DNA of 64,000 nucleotides, from positions 1 through 64,000 of the forward strand of contig JAQUIG010000007.1 in NCBI GenBank assembly GCA_028683435.1. The letters are read 5' to 3'. The notes beneath the pieces were generated by a model. That model made no database searches and had not been told where the DNA came from. It was given only the letters and a program-made list of their open reading frames with translations. Position numbers and translations under genes: made by a program. The first letter of the stretch is position 1. The number at the start of each line of letters is the position of its first letter. Positions 34,743 to 45,242 of the stretch are shown here, piece by piece. This DNA is from Desulfuromonadaceae bacterium (GTDB lineage Bacteria > Desulfobacterota > Desulfuromonadia > Geobacterales > Pseudopelobacteraceae).

Positions 34743-35816
34743 TTATTCTTGGCTCTTCTCGAAAATTTCGGCAAAACTTTCCTTGATTTCATCGAATACG
34801 GCGAGAACTTGCGGGTCAAAATGCGCCGGCAACGTGCGTCCATCGCCATTCAAGATGATATCGCAGGTTTTTGCGTGATCGAGCGCCGGCTTATAGATCC
34901 GGGTGCTGCGCAGCGCGTCATACTGGTCAACCAGCATAACGATTCGTCCCTCAACAGGTGTTTCATCTCCCTTTAAACCGGCCGGATAGCCGGTACCGTC
35001 CCAACGTTCATGATGTGTGGCGGCAATAACGGCTCCCATCTTGAGCATGCTGTGTGAAGAACCTTTCAAAATACGCTCACCGATAGTCGTGTGAAGTTTA
35101 ATTGCTTCAAATTCTTCTGCCGTCAGGGCACCCGGTTTCAGCAGAATCGAATCCGGGATGCCGATCTTGCCGACGTCATGCATGGCGCTGGCCACCGAGA
35201 TATCGCCGACAAAGCTGTCATCCATTTTAAAATAGAGAGCCATATTCTTGGCGTACTGCCCGACCCTCGAAATATGCAGACCGGTATCTTCATCACGGAG
35301 CTCGGCAGCAGCCGTCAGCCGTTCGATGATTTCCAGACTCATATGGGTTATCTCACCAAGCGCCGCATTGAGTTCGGCCGTTCTGTTTACGACCGTGCGC
35401 TCCAGTTCCGCCTTGTAGTTTTTTTCTATCTGAGTCAAGCGCTTGAAGTTGACACCCTTCTCAACCGTATGGACAAGTGACGGCGGCCGGTACGGTTTGA
35501 TGATAAAATCAAAGGCACCCTTCTGAATCGCCTTGACCGCCACATCCAGATCGGCATATGCCGTCATCAGCACGACCGGCGTCTCCCTGTCCAGAAAACG
35601 AATCTTTTCAAGCAGCTCAAGTCCGTCCATGATCGGCATATTGATGTCTGTCAGCACAAGATCAACCGGCTCCAGCACAAACTGTCTGACAGCTTCCTGA
35701 CCATTTGAAAAGGCACGGGCCGAAAAACCGAATTCGGTCAACAGCGTTGTAACACTCTCCAGAACAAAACGATCGTCATCGACCACAAATATTCTACCAC
35801 TGCCGTTATTGCTCAT
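34743..35816 (-). CDS. Response regulator with HD-GYP cyclic-di-GMP phosphodiesterase domain
   Basis: A 357-residue two-domain protein. The receiver domain (about 1-125) has phospho-Asp in [14 protein letters not shown], Thr-Ala in LMTAYAD and Lys in IIKPYRP. A coiled linker (about 130-160) leads to an HD-GYP domain with [31 protein letters not shown] and [13 protein letters not shown] proteins hydrolyse cyclic-di-GMP. The start at 35816 lies 11 bases inside the end of the upstream sensor kinase gene, so the two are translationally coupled and probably form a phosphorelay that controls cyclic-di-GMP turnover. Confidence 0.92.
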   Translation of the reverse strand: MSNNGSGRIFVVDDDRFVLESVTTLLTEFGFSARAFSNGQEAVRQFVLEPVDLVLTDINMPIMDGLELLEKIRFLDRETPVVLMTAYADLDVAVKAIQKGAFDFIIKPYRPPSLVHTVEKGVNFKRLTQIEKNYKAELERTVVNRTAELNAALGEITHMSLEIIERLTAAAELRDEDTGLHISRVGQYAKNMALYFKMDDSFVGDISVASAMHDVGKIGIPDSILLKPGALTAEEFEAIKLHTTIGERILKGSSHSMLKMGAVIAATHHERWDGTGYPAGLKGDETPVEGRIVMLVDQYDALRSTRIYKPALDHAKTCDIILNGDGRTLPAHFDPQVLAVFDEIKESFAEIFEKSQE

Positions 35817-38800
35817 TATCCAGCACCTCACGAATTTTCATCAGCAGCTCTTTTGGGGTAAAGGGCTTGGGCAGATAATTCATCCCCTCTTCCACCCCCC
35901 CCTGACTGACGACCACTTCCTTTGTATAACCGCTGCAAAACAGCATCGGCATGTCCGGGTCAACCGACCGAATTGCATCATATACCTCGCGGCCGTTCAT
36001 TTTAGGCATAATGACATCGAGAATTACCAGACTAATCCGCCCCCTCTGTTCGCGGAACGTATCCAGAGCCTCCTCGCCATCAACCGCCTCAAGCACAACA
36101 TAGCCAAACTCTTCGAGTATCTCCCTGCCGAACAGGCGAGCTGTTTCGTTGTCTTCAGCCAGAAGGATGCAGCTTTTGCCCTCGGTATCCGCCGCCTTCT
36201 CCTGCAGTTTTTCCAGGCTGGACGCAGGGGCCGAACCGAGCAGCGGCAGATAAATCTGGAAAATAGTGCCGAGGCCAACGGTGCTATGGCACACAATATA
36301 ACCCTTGTGTTCCTTGATGATGCCGTAGATGATTGACAGCCCCAGGCCGGTCCCCTTGCCCTGTTCTTTGGTCGTATAGAACGGTTCAAAGACATGCTTC
36401 ACAATGTCAGCGTCCATCCCGTCTCCGCTGTCGGTAAAGTTCAGGAGGGCATATCTGCCCGGCTGACCGAAGCCTCTGGCAAGAATAAAATCAGAATCAA
36501 GAGTGACCGCTTCGGTTGTAATAACTATCGAACCGCCATGCGGCATGGCATCACGGGCATTGGTTGCGAGATTCATCAACACCTGCTCAATCTGGCCGCT
36601 GTCGGCCAATACCGGCAACCCCTCATGTTCAAGGTTTATTTCAAGATGAATCTCTTCGCTGATCAGCCGAAACAGCAACTGATGGATACGGTTGATTATT
36701 TCATTCAGGTCGACAACACCCGGGTTGGATGCCTGCTTGCGACTGAAGGCGAGCAGCCCCTTTGTGAGGCTTGAACCACGCTCTGCGGCAGCCGCAATCT
36801 GTTCGGCATGCCTTTTAAGGGGGCTGTCGATTGGAAGCTTAAGCTGCATGATGCTGGCATAACCGACAATAGCCGCCAGGATATTATTGAAATCATGGGC
36901 TATGCCGCCGGCCAACTGGCCGATCGCGTCCATTTTCTGCGCTTGCCTGAGCTGTCCCTCCAGCTGTTTGCGTTCGGTAATATCTTCTTTAATGGCAATG
37001 AAGTGAGTGATGGCATAGCTGGTGTCCCTGATCGGCGCAATCAGCGCCTGCTCCCAATACAGCTCCCCGTCCTTCTTGCGGTTGTGAAATTCACCGCGCC
37101 ATTCACCTCCTGCAAGAATTGTTTCCCACAGCTGTTTGTATTCCTCCTTGCTGGTTCCACCGGTTTTAAGAATGTTCGAATTTTGTCCAACCGCTTCTTC
37201 GAAACTGTAGCCGGTCAACTCTGTAAAATGCGGGTTGACGTATTCGATGCTGCCGGAGGTATCGGTAATCACAATTGAGGCAGGGTTCTGCTCGACCGCC
37301 ACCGAAAGCTTGCGCAGGTGTTCTTCGGCCTTTACCCTTTCAGCCAGATCCCTTTTGGATTCATCATTAAGGCGGGCATTTTCAAGCGCCAGAGATGCCA
37401 GTTCGCCAAACTGGACCAGAAGTTCCAGCTGTTCATCATTCAGCAGTCCCCCCTCGTCAACAAAAGCGACGCCGAGAACTCCGACGACCTCCTCACCGGA
37501 GTTAAGCGGCACACCTGCCATACACCTCAGCACATCCCGGCCAGAATCGGGCAGACGCCCTTCCCATCGACTGTAATCATCAATATAGGACAGTTTCCCG
37601 CTGCTCCAGATCCGCCCGGCAATCCCTTCTCCCGGCTTGATCGGATAATGATCGAGGTGGTTATAGATACCGCTCTGGAACACCATATGCATTTCGGTGC
37701 CGGCGGCATTTTTAAGGTATACATAGCAATGCTCGGTGCCGACCAGAGAGCCGGCACGGACAACAATGGTCTGCAGCAGATCGGCCACGTCCAGGCGGCT
37801 GATCAATCCCAGGGTTGTTTCGTGCAGCGCCTGCAGATAGTCGTTCTGGCGTTGGAGCTGTGCGTCGGCACGTTCATGCCTGCCCAGATCTGCCTCCAGT
37901 CTGCTCCGCTGAAGATCGCTTTCTTGGACAAGCTCGTTAAAGGCCTGGCCCAATGTTGCTACTTCATCCTCCCCCCCCAGCGGGAAAAAACGATCGGCGC
38001 CTTTCCTATCCGGCAGACCCTCCACATGGCTGGTAAGCTGAATTATCGGGGCCGTCATGCGCCGCAGATAACGGCGCATGAACCAGAACATGGTCACTAA
38101 CAACAGCGGCAGGAAAACCATAAAGAGGTTTCTCACCCTGCTGACGGGGAGGTACGCTTCAGAAAGAGGAAAACTGCCACCGACAATCCACCCTTTCGAC
38201 TTCAGTTGTTTAAAGGTGGCCAGGGTTTTCAGGCCGCGGGAATTGACGGTTTCTTCCGTACCCTCAAAACCGTTTATGGCGCGATCGAGCAACTTGTTGG
38301 CCCCCGGGGGGATATCCCGCTTCATGATCCTCCCCTGGTCCGGATGAACAATCATCGTCCTCCCCCTGTCAAAGAGGAACATATAGCCGGTCCGGCCGAT
38401 CTTGCGCTGCCTGAGCCCTCCCAAAAAATTGGGTTGCAGCAGATCGATACTGCCGCCAAGTACGGCCACCACATTGCCGCTTGCATCCAGAATCGGAGCG
38501 GTCAGCATAATTACAGGGTGATGGTGAGATTGTGAAGAATTGTAGGGATCAGAAATGTAGCTGGATTTAGTAACAATGGTGACTTTCATATAATCACGGA
38601 AAGATAAATCCTTGCCCGTTCGTGAAAGTCCCAATGGCAGTTCGGCAATTACGCGCCCACGCGGGTCTAATAAAAAAATCCCGTTGTCAAAAAGCCAGGT
38701 AAATTCTTCCCGATCCAGCAGAAATTTAAAGGCGCTCTTTGGGTTGGATACCACGGGAGGGGTAATCTTACCGGCAAGGACAATCAGCAAGTTGTGTGCT

Positions 38801-38985
38801 TCAGCCAGCTTCTGGTCTAATGCGTCTGCCTGATTGGATACGATCTGGAACTGCTGGTTGGAAATGGATTCCTTGATATATCCCTGCAGAAGATGTTGTA
38901 TCAAAAACAGAAGAGCAAACAGGACAATTGTTACGGACAGGGGAAAGAGGAGCGTAACTTTGGTTTTCAGGCTGCATCGAAACAT
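35806..38985 (-). CDS. Hybrid sensor histidine kinase (Cache-HAMP-GAF-PAS-HisKA-HATPase-REC)
   Basis: A 1059-residue membrane kinase. In order: helix (about 12-33), double Cache-like periplasmic sensor (about 40-290), helix (about 297-315), HAMP, GAF (about 400-550), PAS (about 570-690), HisKA with phospho-His in [14 protein letters not shown], HATPase with N and G boxes ([27 protein letters not shown]), and a C-terminal receiver with phospho-Asp in [13 protein letters not shown]. The first candidate start 22 codons earlier lacks a ribosome-binding site; the ATG at 38985 begins the membrane helix. It is co-transcribed with the HD-GYP regulator. The signal is unknown. Confidence 0.92.
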   Translation of the reverse strand: MFRCSLKTKVTLLFPLSVTIVLFALLFLIQHLLQGYIKESISNQQFQIVSNQADALDQKLAEAHNLLIVLAGKITPPVVSNPKSAFKFLLDREEFTWLFDNGIFLLDPRGRVIAELPLGLSRTGKDLSFRDYMKVTIVTKSSYISDPYNSSQSHHHPVIMLTAPILDASGNVVAVLGGSIDLLQPNFLGGLRQRKIGRTGYMFLFDRGRTMIVHPDQGRIMKRDIPPGANKLLDRAINGFEGTEETVNSRGLKTLATFKQLKSKGWIVGGSFPLSEAYLPVSRVRNLFMVFLPLLLVTMFWFMRRYLRRMTAPIIQLTSHVEGLPDRKGADRFFPLGGEDEVATLGQAFNELVQESDLQRSRLEADLGRHERADAQLQRQNDYLQALHETTLGLISRLDVADLLQTIVVRAGSLVGTEHCYVYLKNAAGTEMHMVFQSGIYNHLDHYPIKPGEGIAGRIWSSGKLSYIDDYSRWEGRLPDSGRDVLRCMAGVPLNSGEEVVGVLGVAFVDEGGLLNDEQLELLVQFGELASLALENARLNDESKRDLAERVKAEEHLRKLSVAVEQNPASIVITDTSGSIEYVNPHFTELTGYSFEEAVGQNSNILKTGGTSKEEYKQLWETILAGGEWRGEFHNRKKDGELYWEQALIAPIRDTSYAITHFIAIKEDITERKQLEGQLRQAQKMDAIGQLAGGIAHDFNNILAAIVGYASIMQLKLPIDSPLKRHAEQIAAAAERGSSLTKGLLAFSRKQASNPGVVDLNEIINRIHQLLFRLISEEIHLEINLEHEGLPVLADSGQIEQVLMNLATNARDAMPHGGSIVITTEAVTLDSDFILARGFGQPGRYALLNFTDSGDGMDADIVKHVFEPFYTTKEQGKGTGLGLSIIYGIIKEHKGYIVCHSTVGLGTIFQIYLPLLGSAPASSLEKLQEKAADTEGKSCILLAEDNETARLFGREILEEFGYVVLEAVDGEEALDTFREQRGRISLVILDVIMPKMNGREVYDAIRSVDPDMPMLFCSGYTKEVVVSQGGVEEGMNYLPKPFTPKELLMKIREVLDNEQ

Positions 38986-39152
38986 AATCAATACCTGCGT
39001 TCTGTCGTGGCAGTTGACAAACTTGGCCGGAAAGATACCACAGTTATACAAAAGTGCGGTACATCGAATTTAAATACGATTCACTATTTTTATTGCACTC
39101 TTGCCTGAGGCTTTTACTGAATATCCCACGGCACGTTTTAACCAACTTTTAT

Positions 39153-39182
39153 TTGGACAAGAGCCGGTCCATACAGTATTAT
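39153..39182 (+). promoter_or_regulatory. Likely promoter of murA
   Basis: TTGGAC (39153-39158), an 18-base spacer and TATTAT (39177-39182), about 30 bases before the ribosome-binding site of murA. Confidence 0.45.
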
Positions 39183-39217
39183 GAGAAAATTTAACAGGAA
39201 TAAGAGGAGCATCTAGA

Positions 39218-40471
39218 TTGGACAAACTCATCATCAAAGGCGGAAAAAAACTTAAGGGAGACGTAACGGTCAGCGGTTCCAAAAACGCCTCACTCCCTAT
39301 TTTTGTCGCGACAATCCTGGCCCCCGGGATCAACCAGATCAGCAATGTGCCGTTTCTGCGTGACATCAACACCACCATCAAAGTGTTGGATTCACTTGGC
39401 GCCCGGATCGAAGGGAACGGCAATATTGTTAAAATCGACACAACCGGCATCAACAGCCACGAGGCGACCTATGATCTTGTCAAAACCATGCGCGCCTCGG
39501 TACTGGTTTTGGGACCGCTTCTGGCCCGTTTCGGCAAGGCGAGGGTTTCACTCCCTGGGGGGTGCGCCATCGGAGCCCGCCCGATCAACCTGCACCTGAA
39601 GGGTCTGCAGGCGCTGGGTGCTGAAATAACGCTCGAACATGGTTATGTCGAAGCAAAGTGCCGGCGTCTCAAGGGTGCCCGCATCAATTTCGACATTTCA
39701 ACCGTCGGCGGCACCGAGCATCTGATGATGGCCGCCGCAACCGCCAAGGGTGAAACCCTACTGGAAAATGCCGCCAGAGAGCCTGAAATTGTTGATCTTG
39801 CTCTCTACCTGAACCGCATGGGTGCCAAGATCGAAGGGGCAGGAACCGACACTATCAGGATTCAGGGGGTGTCAGAACTGTCAGCGGCCGATTATGAGGT
39901 CATGCCGGACCGCATCGAAGCCGGTACTTTTATGATCGCGGCGGCGATGACCGGCGGCGACATCCGTATCCACCGCATGAAGCTGGAACATCTCGATGCG
40001 CTGGCGTTCAAGATGCAGGATGCGGGGGTTCTGATTACCAGCCGCGACGGCGTGGTGATGGTCAAAGGGCCCAAACGGGTTAAGAGCGTCAACATCAAGA
40101 CCCGCCCCTATCCAGGTTTTCCGACCGACATGCAGGCCCAGTTCATGGCGATGATGTGCCTGGCAGATGGAGCCAGCGTCATCTCGGAGAATATTTTTGA
40201 AAACCGCTTCATGCACGTATCAGAACTGCAGCGTTTTGGCGCCGACATCACGGTTGAAGGGAGTACGGCAACGGTGATCGGGGTAAAAAAACTGTCCGGC
40301 GCTCCGGTTATGGCCACCGACCTGCGGGCCTCGGCTTCGCTGATCCTGGCCGGCCTGGCTGCTGAAGGCACGACCGAAGTCACCCGCATCTACCACCTGG
40401 ACCGCGGCTATGAGTCGATCGAGAAAAAATTTGCCGCCCTCGGCGCGGATATTGTGAGAGTTGCCGAATGA
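39218..40471 (+). CDS. murA: UDP-N-acetylglucosamine 1-carboxyvinyltransferase MurA
   Basis: A 417-residue enzyme that transfers enolpyruvate from PEP to UDP-GlcNAc, the first committed step of peptidoglycan synthesis. The active-site Cys is in [16 protein letters not shown]. Other family blocks are SGSKNASLP, the [21 protein letters not shown] segment and [18 protein letters not shown]. It begins with TTG at 39218 after an AGAGGAG site. hisG overlaps its last 4 bases, so the histidine genes are read from its transcript. Confidence 0.97.
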   Translation: MDKLIIKGGKKLKGDVTVSGSKNASLPIFVATILAPGINQISNVPFLRDINTTIKVLDSLGARIEGNGNIVKIDTTGINSHEATYDLVKTMRASVLVLGPLLARFGKARVSLPGGCAIGARPINLHLKGLQALGAEITLEHGYVEAKCRRLKGARINFDISTVGGTEHLMMAAATAKGETLLENAAREPEIVDLALYLNRMGAKIEGAGTDTIRIQGVSELSAADYEVMPDRIEAGTFMIAAAMTGGDIRIHRMKLEHLDALAFKMQDAGVLITSRDGVVMVKGPKRVKSVNIKTRPYPGFPTDMQAQFMAMMCLADGASVISENIFENRFMHVSELQRFGADITVEGSTATVIGVKKLSGAPVMATDLRASASLILAGLAAEGTTEVTRIYHLDRGYESIEKKFAALGADIVRVAE

Positions 40472-41115
40472 ATGACTGGATTACCATAGCTATCCCCAAA
40501 GGGCGCATCCTTGAAGAGTCAGTCGAGATGTTCGGCAATATCGGCATCGACTGTCGAGAACTCCTTTCAGATTCACGTAAGCTCATTTTTGAAAACAGCG
40601 CAGAGCGGATGCGCTATATGATTGTCCGGGCAACAGATGTTCCTACCTACGTGGAATACGGCAGCGCCGATCTCGGCATCGTCGGCAAGGATACGCTGAT
40701 GGAACAGTGCAAGGATGTCTATGAACCGCTCGACCTGAAATTCGGTTACTGCCGCATGATGGTAGCCGAACCGGCCGATCTAGCAAAGGCTGATGATCCA
40801 TCTTGCTGGTCGCATATCCGGGTGGCGACCAAATACCCGCATGTGACGGAAAATTATTTTGCCGCCAAAGGGGTGCAGGTCGAGATCATCAAGCTCTACG
40901 GTTCGATCGAACTGGCACCGCTGGTCGGCCTCTCCGACCGCATCGTCGATCTGGTCTCAACAGGAGAGACGATGCGTCAAAACGGCCTGGTTGAAGTTGA
41001 AACCATTGCCGAGATAACCACCCGCCTGATAGTCAACCGGGCCAGTCTGAAAACAAAAAACGATCGTATTTCGCACATTATCCAGGCGTTGGAGCAGTTA
41101 CTCCAATCGCACTGA
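40468..41115 (+). CDS. hisG: ATP phosphoribosyltransferase HisG, short form
   Basis: A 215-residue enzyme for the first step of histidine synthesis (ATP plus PRPP). Family blocks are [48 protein letters not shown] and [14 protein letters not shown]. It lacks the C-terminal regulatory domain of the long form, so it should need HisZ for activity and feedback control; no hisZ is in this window. The start ATG overlaps the murA stop by 4 bases. Confidence 0.96.
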   Translation: MNDWITIAIPKGRILEESVEMFGNIGIDCRELLSDSRKLIFENSAERMRYMIVRATDVPTYVEYGSADLGIVGKDTLMEQCKDVYEPLDLKFGYCRMMVAEPADLAKADDPSCWSHIRVATKYPHVTENYFAAKGVQVEIIKLYGSIELAPLVGLSDRIVDLVSTGETMRQNGLVEVETIAEITTRLIVNRASLKTKNDRISHIIQALEQLLQSH

Positions 41116-41127
41116 GCAAGGTAAAAT

Positions 41128-42420
41128 ATGCTTTTTCTTGACATCAATGAGCCCGGTTTCGCACAAAAATTTGACACCATTCTTTCGCGCGGAGAAGAGA
41201 GCGGGCGGGAAGTTGAACAGACCGTGCTTGATATCATCACCGCTGTCCGTCAACGCGGTGATGCAGCTCTGCTGGAACTGACCCGCCGTTTTGACCGACT
41301 GGAAGCGGCCTCAATAGCCGAACTGGAGGTGTCCGCTGCGGAGATCAAGGCGGCCTTCGCGACTGTTTCTGCCGAGGAGATCGCCTCACTCCGGCTGGCG
41401 GTCAAGCGGGTTACCCGTTTCCACGAGAAACAGAAACAGCAGACCTGGCTGTCGACGGAAGAACCGGACATCATGCTGGGACAGAAAGTTACACCTCTCT
41501 CTCGGGTCGGTATCTACGTCCCGGGGGGGAAGGCCAGCTACCCGAGCAGCGTTATCATGAACGCCGTACCGGCCAACGTCGCCGGAGTTGGTGAAATCAT
41601 CATGGTCGCCCCCTCCCCCGGCGGAGAGATCAGCCCTCATGTGCTTGTCGCCGCCAGTCTCTCAGGTGTCCACCGCATCTTCCGGATCGGCGGGGCGCAG
41701 GCTGTTGCTGCCCTGGCATACGGTACGGCAACGATTCCAAAGGTTGACAAGATCACCGGACCGGGCAACATCTATGTTGCCACCGCCAAGAAACTGGTGT
41801 TCGGGCAGGTCGGCATCGACATGATCGCCGGGCCGAGCGAGATTCTGGTGATCAATGACGGCAGCGGCAACCCGGCCCACATCGCCGCCGACCTTCTCTC
41901 ACAGGCGGAGCATGATGAACTCGCATCATCGATCCTGATCACGACCGACCGCCGCTTTGGCGAAAAAGTGGCCGCAGAAGTGGAACGGCAGCTGGCGGAG
42001 CTTTCCCGCGAGACAATCGCCCGCGCTTCCTGGGAAAAATACGGGGCGATCATTGTAGCCGATACTCTGGACGAGGTTATCGCGTTCTCCAACCGCATCG
42101 CCCCTGAACATCTCGAACTCGCAGTGGCCGACCCGTTTGCAATCCTTTCACAGATAACCAATGCCGGCGCGATCTTCATGGGGCACTGGACCCCCGAGGC
42201 GGCCGGAGATTATCTGGCCGGGCCCAACCACACCCTCCCGACAGGCGGTACATCCCGCTTCTTCTCACCACTCTCGGTTGATGACTTTGTCAAAAAATCA
42301 TCAATCGTCTATTTTTCACAGGATGGCCTACAGCGACTGGGCGCCGATATCGTCAGAATCGCCGCTTTGGAAGGGCTTGAAGCACATGGCCGGTCAGTAA
42401 CCATACGGCAGGAGAAATAG
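41128..42420 (+). CDS. hisD: Histidinol dehydrogenase HisD
   Basis: A 430-residue zinc enzyme that oxidises histidinol to histidine in two NAD-dependent steps. The conserved blocks VPGGKASYPSSVIMNAVPA, GGAQAVAALAYGT, GPSEILVINDGS, LLSQAEHDELASSILIT, APEHLELAV and GPNHTLPTGGTSRF are intact. It begins 13 bases after hisG. Confidence 0.97.
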   Translation: MLFLDINEPGFAQKFDTILSRGEESGREVEQTVLDIITAVRQRGDAALLELTRRFDRLEAASIAELEVSAAEIKAAFATVSAEEIASLRLAVKRVTRFHEKQKQQTWLSTEEPDIMLGQKVTPLSRVGIYVPGGKASYPSSVIMNAVPANVAGVGEIIMVAPSPGGEISPHVLVAASLSGVHRIFRIGGAQAVAALAYGTATIPKVDKITGPGNIYVATAKKLVFGQVGIDMIAGPSEILVINDGSGNPAHIAADLLSQAEHDELASSILITTDRRFGEKVAAEVERQLAELSRETIARASWEKYGAIIVADTLDEVIAFSNRIAPEHLELAVADPFAILSQITNAGAIFMGHWTPEAAGDYLAGPNHTLPTGGTSRFFSPLSVDDFVKKSSIVYFSQDGLQRLGADIVRIAALEGLEAHGRSVTIRQEK

Positions 42421-42423
42421 TAA

Positions 42424-43476
42424 GTGAATTATCTACGTCCCAATATCGCTACCATGGACGGCTACGTCCCCGGTTTCCAGCCGGCTGACGTCGCATCCTG
42501 GATCAAGCTCAATACCAACGAAAACCCTTATCCTCCCTCCCCAAAAGTTGTAGAAGCAATTCTGGCGGAAGTTGGGAGTGACGGCGCGGCGCTACGAACC
42601 TACCCGAGCGCTTCCAGCCAGAAGTTGCGCGAAGCGGCAGGTGCACTGTACGGCTTTGACCCCACGTGGATCATCATGGCCAACGGCTCCGATGAAGTTC
42701 TCAACAACCTGATCAGAGCCTGTGCCGGAGAGGGGGAGGATATCGGCTATGTACATCCATCCTACTCCTACTACTCGACGCTGGCGGAGATTCAGGGTGC
42801 AGTCGTCTGCGCCTACGGTTTGAGCGATTCGTTCACTATTGAATCTTTTCCCGAGCATTACCACGGCAAGGTGTTCTTCCTGACGGCTCCCAACTCACCG
42901 CTCGGATTCGCATTTCCGCTGCACTATGTAGAGAAGATTGCGCAAAATTGCGGTGGACTGCTCGTGATTGACGAAGCATATGCCGACTTTGCCGATCAGA
43001 ACGCTCTCGAACTGGTGAAAAAATACGAGAATGTGGTTGTAACCCGCACTCTGTCAAAGAGCTACGCCCTCGCCGGTATGCGCCTCGGACTGGCTATCGC
43101 CCGTCCCGAAATAATTGCCGCCCTCGACAAGATCCGTGATCACTACAACCTTGACCGACTGGCCCAGGCGGCATGCCTTGCCGCATTGGAAGACCAACCC
43201 TACTTCCGTGAATCCTGCCGGAAGATTATTGAAACCCGCGAATGGTTTTCCCGGAAACTGGCGGCAATAGGATACGACGTGATACCATCACAGGCGAATT
43301 TCATATTTGCATCACCACCGGACAGAAACGGCAGGCGGGTTTATGACGGGTTGTATAGTCGCAAAATCCTCGTACGGCTCCTCTCCGATCCGTTGCTGGC
43401 CCACGGCCTCAGAATTTCAATCGGGACGAGGGAAGAGATGGAAACAACGCTGACCGCCATGACAGAGATCGGATAA
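42424..43476 (+). CDS. hisC: Histidinol-phosphate aminotransferase HisC
   Basis: A 350-residue PLP-dependent transaminase. [11 protein letters not shown] binds substrate near the N-terminus, VIDEAYADF is in the middle, and the catalytic Lys is in [13 protein letters not shown]. The likely start is GTG at 42424, 3 bases after hisD. It supplies the histidinol-phosphate step and may also serve aromatic amino acids. Confidence 0.95.
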   Translation: MNYLRPNIATMDGYVPGFQPADVASWIKLNTNENPYPPSPKVVEAILAEVGSDGAALRTYPSASSQKLREAAGALYGFDPTWIIMANGSDEVLNNLIRACAGEGEDIGYVHPSYSYYSTLAEIQGAVVCAYGLSDSFTIESFPEHYHGKVFFLTAPNSPLGFAFPLHYVEKIAQNCGGLLVIDEAYADFADQNALELVKKYENVVVTRTLSKSYALAGMRLGLAIARPEIIAALDKIRDHYNLDRLAQAACLAALEDQPYFRESCRKIIETREWFSRKLAAIGYDVIPSQANFIFASPPDRNGRRVYDGLYSRKILVRLLSDPLLAHGLRISIGTREEMETTLTAMTEIG

Positions 43477-43496
43477 TGCAACCTATGGGAGGAGTA

Positions 43497-44084
43497 ATGT
43501 TACGCACTGCAACTATTGAACGGGTCACGAAAGAAACCAGAATAAAACTGTTGCTGAAAATTGATGGTTCCGGTAGTGCCAACATCTGCACATCGGTACC
43601 ATTTCTCGACCACATGTTAAATCTTTTTGCCCGCCATGGTCTTTTTGATCTGGACGTTGAAGCGTGCGGCGACATCGATATTGATTTTCACCATACGGTT
43701 GAAGATATCGGTATTGTCTTAGGTGCGGCATTCAAACAGGCGCTGGGAGAAAAAAAAGGAATTCGGCGCTATGGACAGGCTACCGTACCGATGGATGAAA
43801 CATTGGCCAGTGTAGCTGTTGACATATCCGGGAGGCCCTATCTTGTGTATCATGTCAACTTGCCGAAAGTGAAGATTGGCGAGTTCGACGTCGAGCTGGC
43901 GCGGGAGTTTTTTCAGGCATTTACCAACAACTGCGGCCTTAACCTGCATATTAATGTCATGTATGGCGACAATGTTCACCATATTATTGAAGCCTGCTTC
44001 AAGGCTTTTGCCCGGGCGCTCGACAGCGCCAGTCAGCTTGACCCACGCGTGGAGGGGGTCATGTCAACGAAAGGGGTATTATGA
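43497..44084 (+). CDS. hisB: Imidazoleglycerol-phosphate dehydratase HisB
   Basis: A 195-residue monofunctional dehydratase. Metal-binding motifs are [26 protein letters not shown], and [16 protein letters not shown]. The start [10 protein letters not shown] matches family N-termini. GGGAGGAG lies just before it at a short spacing, and an earlier ATG at 43476 overlaps hisC, so either start is possible. The operon stops here: hisH, hisA and hisF are not downstream. Confidence 0.93.
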   Translation: MLRTATIERVTKETRIKLLLKIDGSGSANICTSVPFLDHMLNLFARHGLFDLDVEACGDIDIDFHHTVEDIGIVLGAAFKQALGEKKGIRRYGQATVPMDETLASVAVDISGRPYLVYHVNLPKVKIGEFDVELAREFFQAFTNNCGLNLHINVMYGDNVHHIIEACFKAFARALDSASQLDPRVEGVMSTKGVL

Positions 44085-44104
44085 TGTAACAAAGCTTTTG
44101 ATCG

Positions 44105-44146
44105 TAAAAAAAATGGCGGCCCGGTTACGGTGCCGCCATTTTTTAT
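44105..44146. terminator. Bidirectional terminator between hisB and the CpoB-like gene
   Basis: Stem AATGGCGGC / GCCGCCATT (44112-44120 and 44132-44140) with A-rich sequence on the left and T-rich on the right. It has the right-hand T run for hisB and the left-hand A run, read as T on the minus strand, for the convergent gene. Confidence 0.88.
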
Positions 44147-44162
44147 TATCTGCATTAAACAG

Positions 44163-44999
44163 CTATTTGATCCCCTTCAGTAGAACCTTTGCCTTCTTTG
44201 CTTCCTCACTTTTAGGGAACCCCTCAACCAGTTTTTTCAGGATGAATTTAGCGCTCTTGGTATCCTTTATTGCGTCGAATGACATAGCCTGTTTCAGCAT
44301 GGCGGCAGCAACCTTCTCCTTGCCGGGATAGTTTTTGATGACTTCCTGATAGGACAAGATCGCTGCTTCATAGTTTTTTTCACTGTAGTAGGTTTCGCCG
44401 ATCCAGTAGTGGGCATTAGCGGCCAGATCATGTGTGGGATTCAGGTCAAGAAATTTGGCGAAGTGCTCACGCGCCGAAACCAGGTCGCCCGCCTTCAGCA
44501 AATCAAGCCCCTTCAAATAAAGCGAATCGGGGGTAGAGCTTACTCCTTCCTTTTCTGCCTTGGCCATTTCGCCCATTTTTATCGATAGAGAATCAAGCAG
44601 CGCCTGCTGTTTCAGGATGTGCTCCTCCAGAGCTAAAATACGCTTGTCAGCATCCTCTCGATAGAGGGCAAGATCATCCGCAGGTTTTTTTACGGCGATA
44701 AGCGTATCGTCAAGCTTGCCGTCCAGTGCCCGCATATCATTCTTGGTGCTGTCAATTGTGGCCTGAATATCGGCCGACATTTTTCGGACAGAGGCGACAT
44801 CACTCTTAAACCCCTTTTCAATGGCACCGACAGTTACCTTGGATTCTTCCCGGATGCTGTTAAAATCCCTGTCAATGGAATAAAGGCGGGTTTTAATTGA
44901 GTCGATATCATTGCGGACATTGTCGAGTGCACTCTGCGAGGCGCATCCAGTCAGGGATGACACCAGCAGTATTACCACCAGATTAATAAAATTCTTCAT
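44163..44999 (-). CDS. CpoB/YbgF-like TPR lipoprotein
   Basis: A 278-residue outer-membrane or periplasmic lipoprotein. Signal peptide MKNFINLVVILLVSSLTGC ends in a lipobox (LTGC). A charged coiled coil (about 25-130) is followed by three TPR-like repeats (YLKGLDLLKAGDLVSAREHFAKFLD, AHYWIGETYYSEKNYEAAILSYQEVI and a third). This order is that of YbgF/CpoB, which works with Tol-Pal in cell division. tol and pal are not adjacent here, so the link is by fold only. The long open frame to 45077 lies before the promoter and is not used. Confidence 0.86.
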   Translation of the reverse strand: MKNFINLVVILLVSSLTGCASQSALDNVRNDIDSIKTRLYSIDRDFNSIREESKVTVGAIEKGFKSDVASVRKMSADIQATIDSTKNDMRALDGKLDDTLIAVKKPADDLALYREDADKRILALEEHILKQQALLDSLSIKMGEMAKAEKEGVSSTPDSLYLKGLDLLKAGDLVSAREHFAKFLDLNPTHDLAANAHYWIGETYYSEKNYEAAILSYQEVIKNYPGKEKVAAAMLKQAMSFDAIKDTKSAKFILKKLVEGFPKSEEAKKAKVLLKGIK

Positions 45000-45142
45000 A
45001 CAAATAGGTTCTCCTCTTTGCCAAATAAATACGCCGCAGTTATACCATGTACATATCCAGTTGACAAGCGTCAGCAACTGCGACGTGAAACGGCAACGGC
45101 TCTATTGATAATGATGTCGGGTAATGACGCGGAGGTTTATGC

Positions 45143-45171
45143 TTGACAAATATGTGACATTCCATTAACTA
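45143..45171 (+). promoter_or_regulatory. sigma70 promoter of the pyrophosphatase gene
   Basis: TTGACA (45143-45148), a 17-base spacer and TAACTA (45166-45171). The leader would be about 65 bases. Confidence 0.65.
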
Positions 45172-45242
45172 TCTACCGTTTTTGGGCCATACAGCAAGAA
45201 TGCCATCTATTGGCTATTCATATTTACAGGGGGATTGGAAAA

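Noticed and set aside
43476..43496. The ATG overlapping hisC as the start of hisB
   Set aside because: Family N-termini fit the later ATG at 43497 better, although the ribosome-binding site spacing there is short; the overlap start cannot be ruled out.
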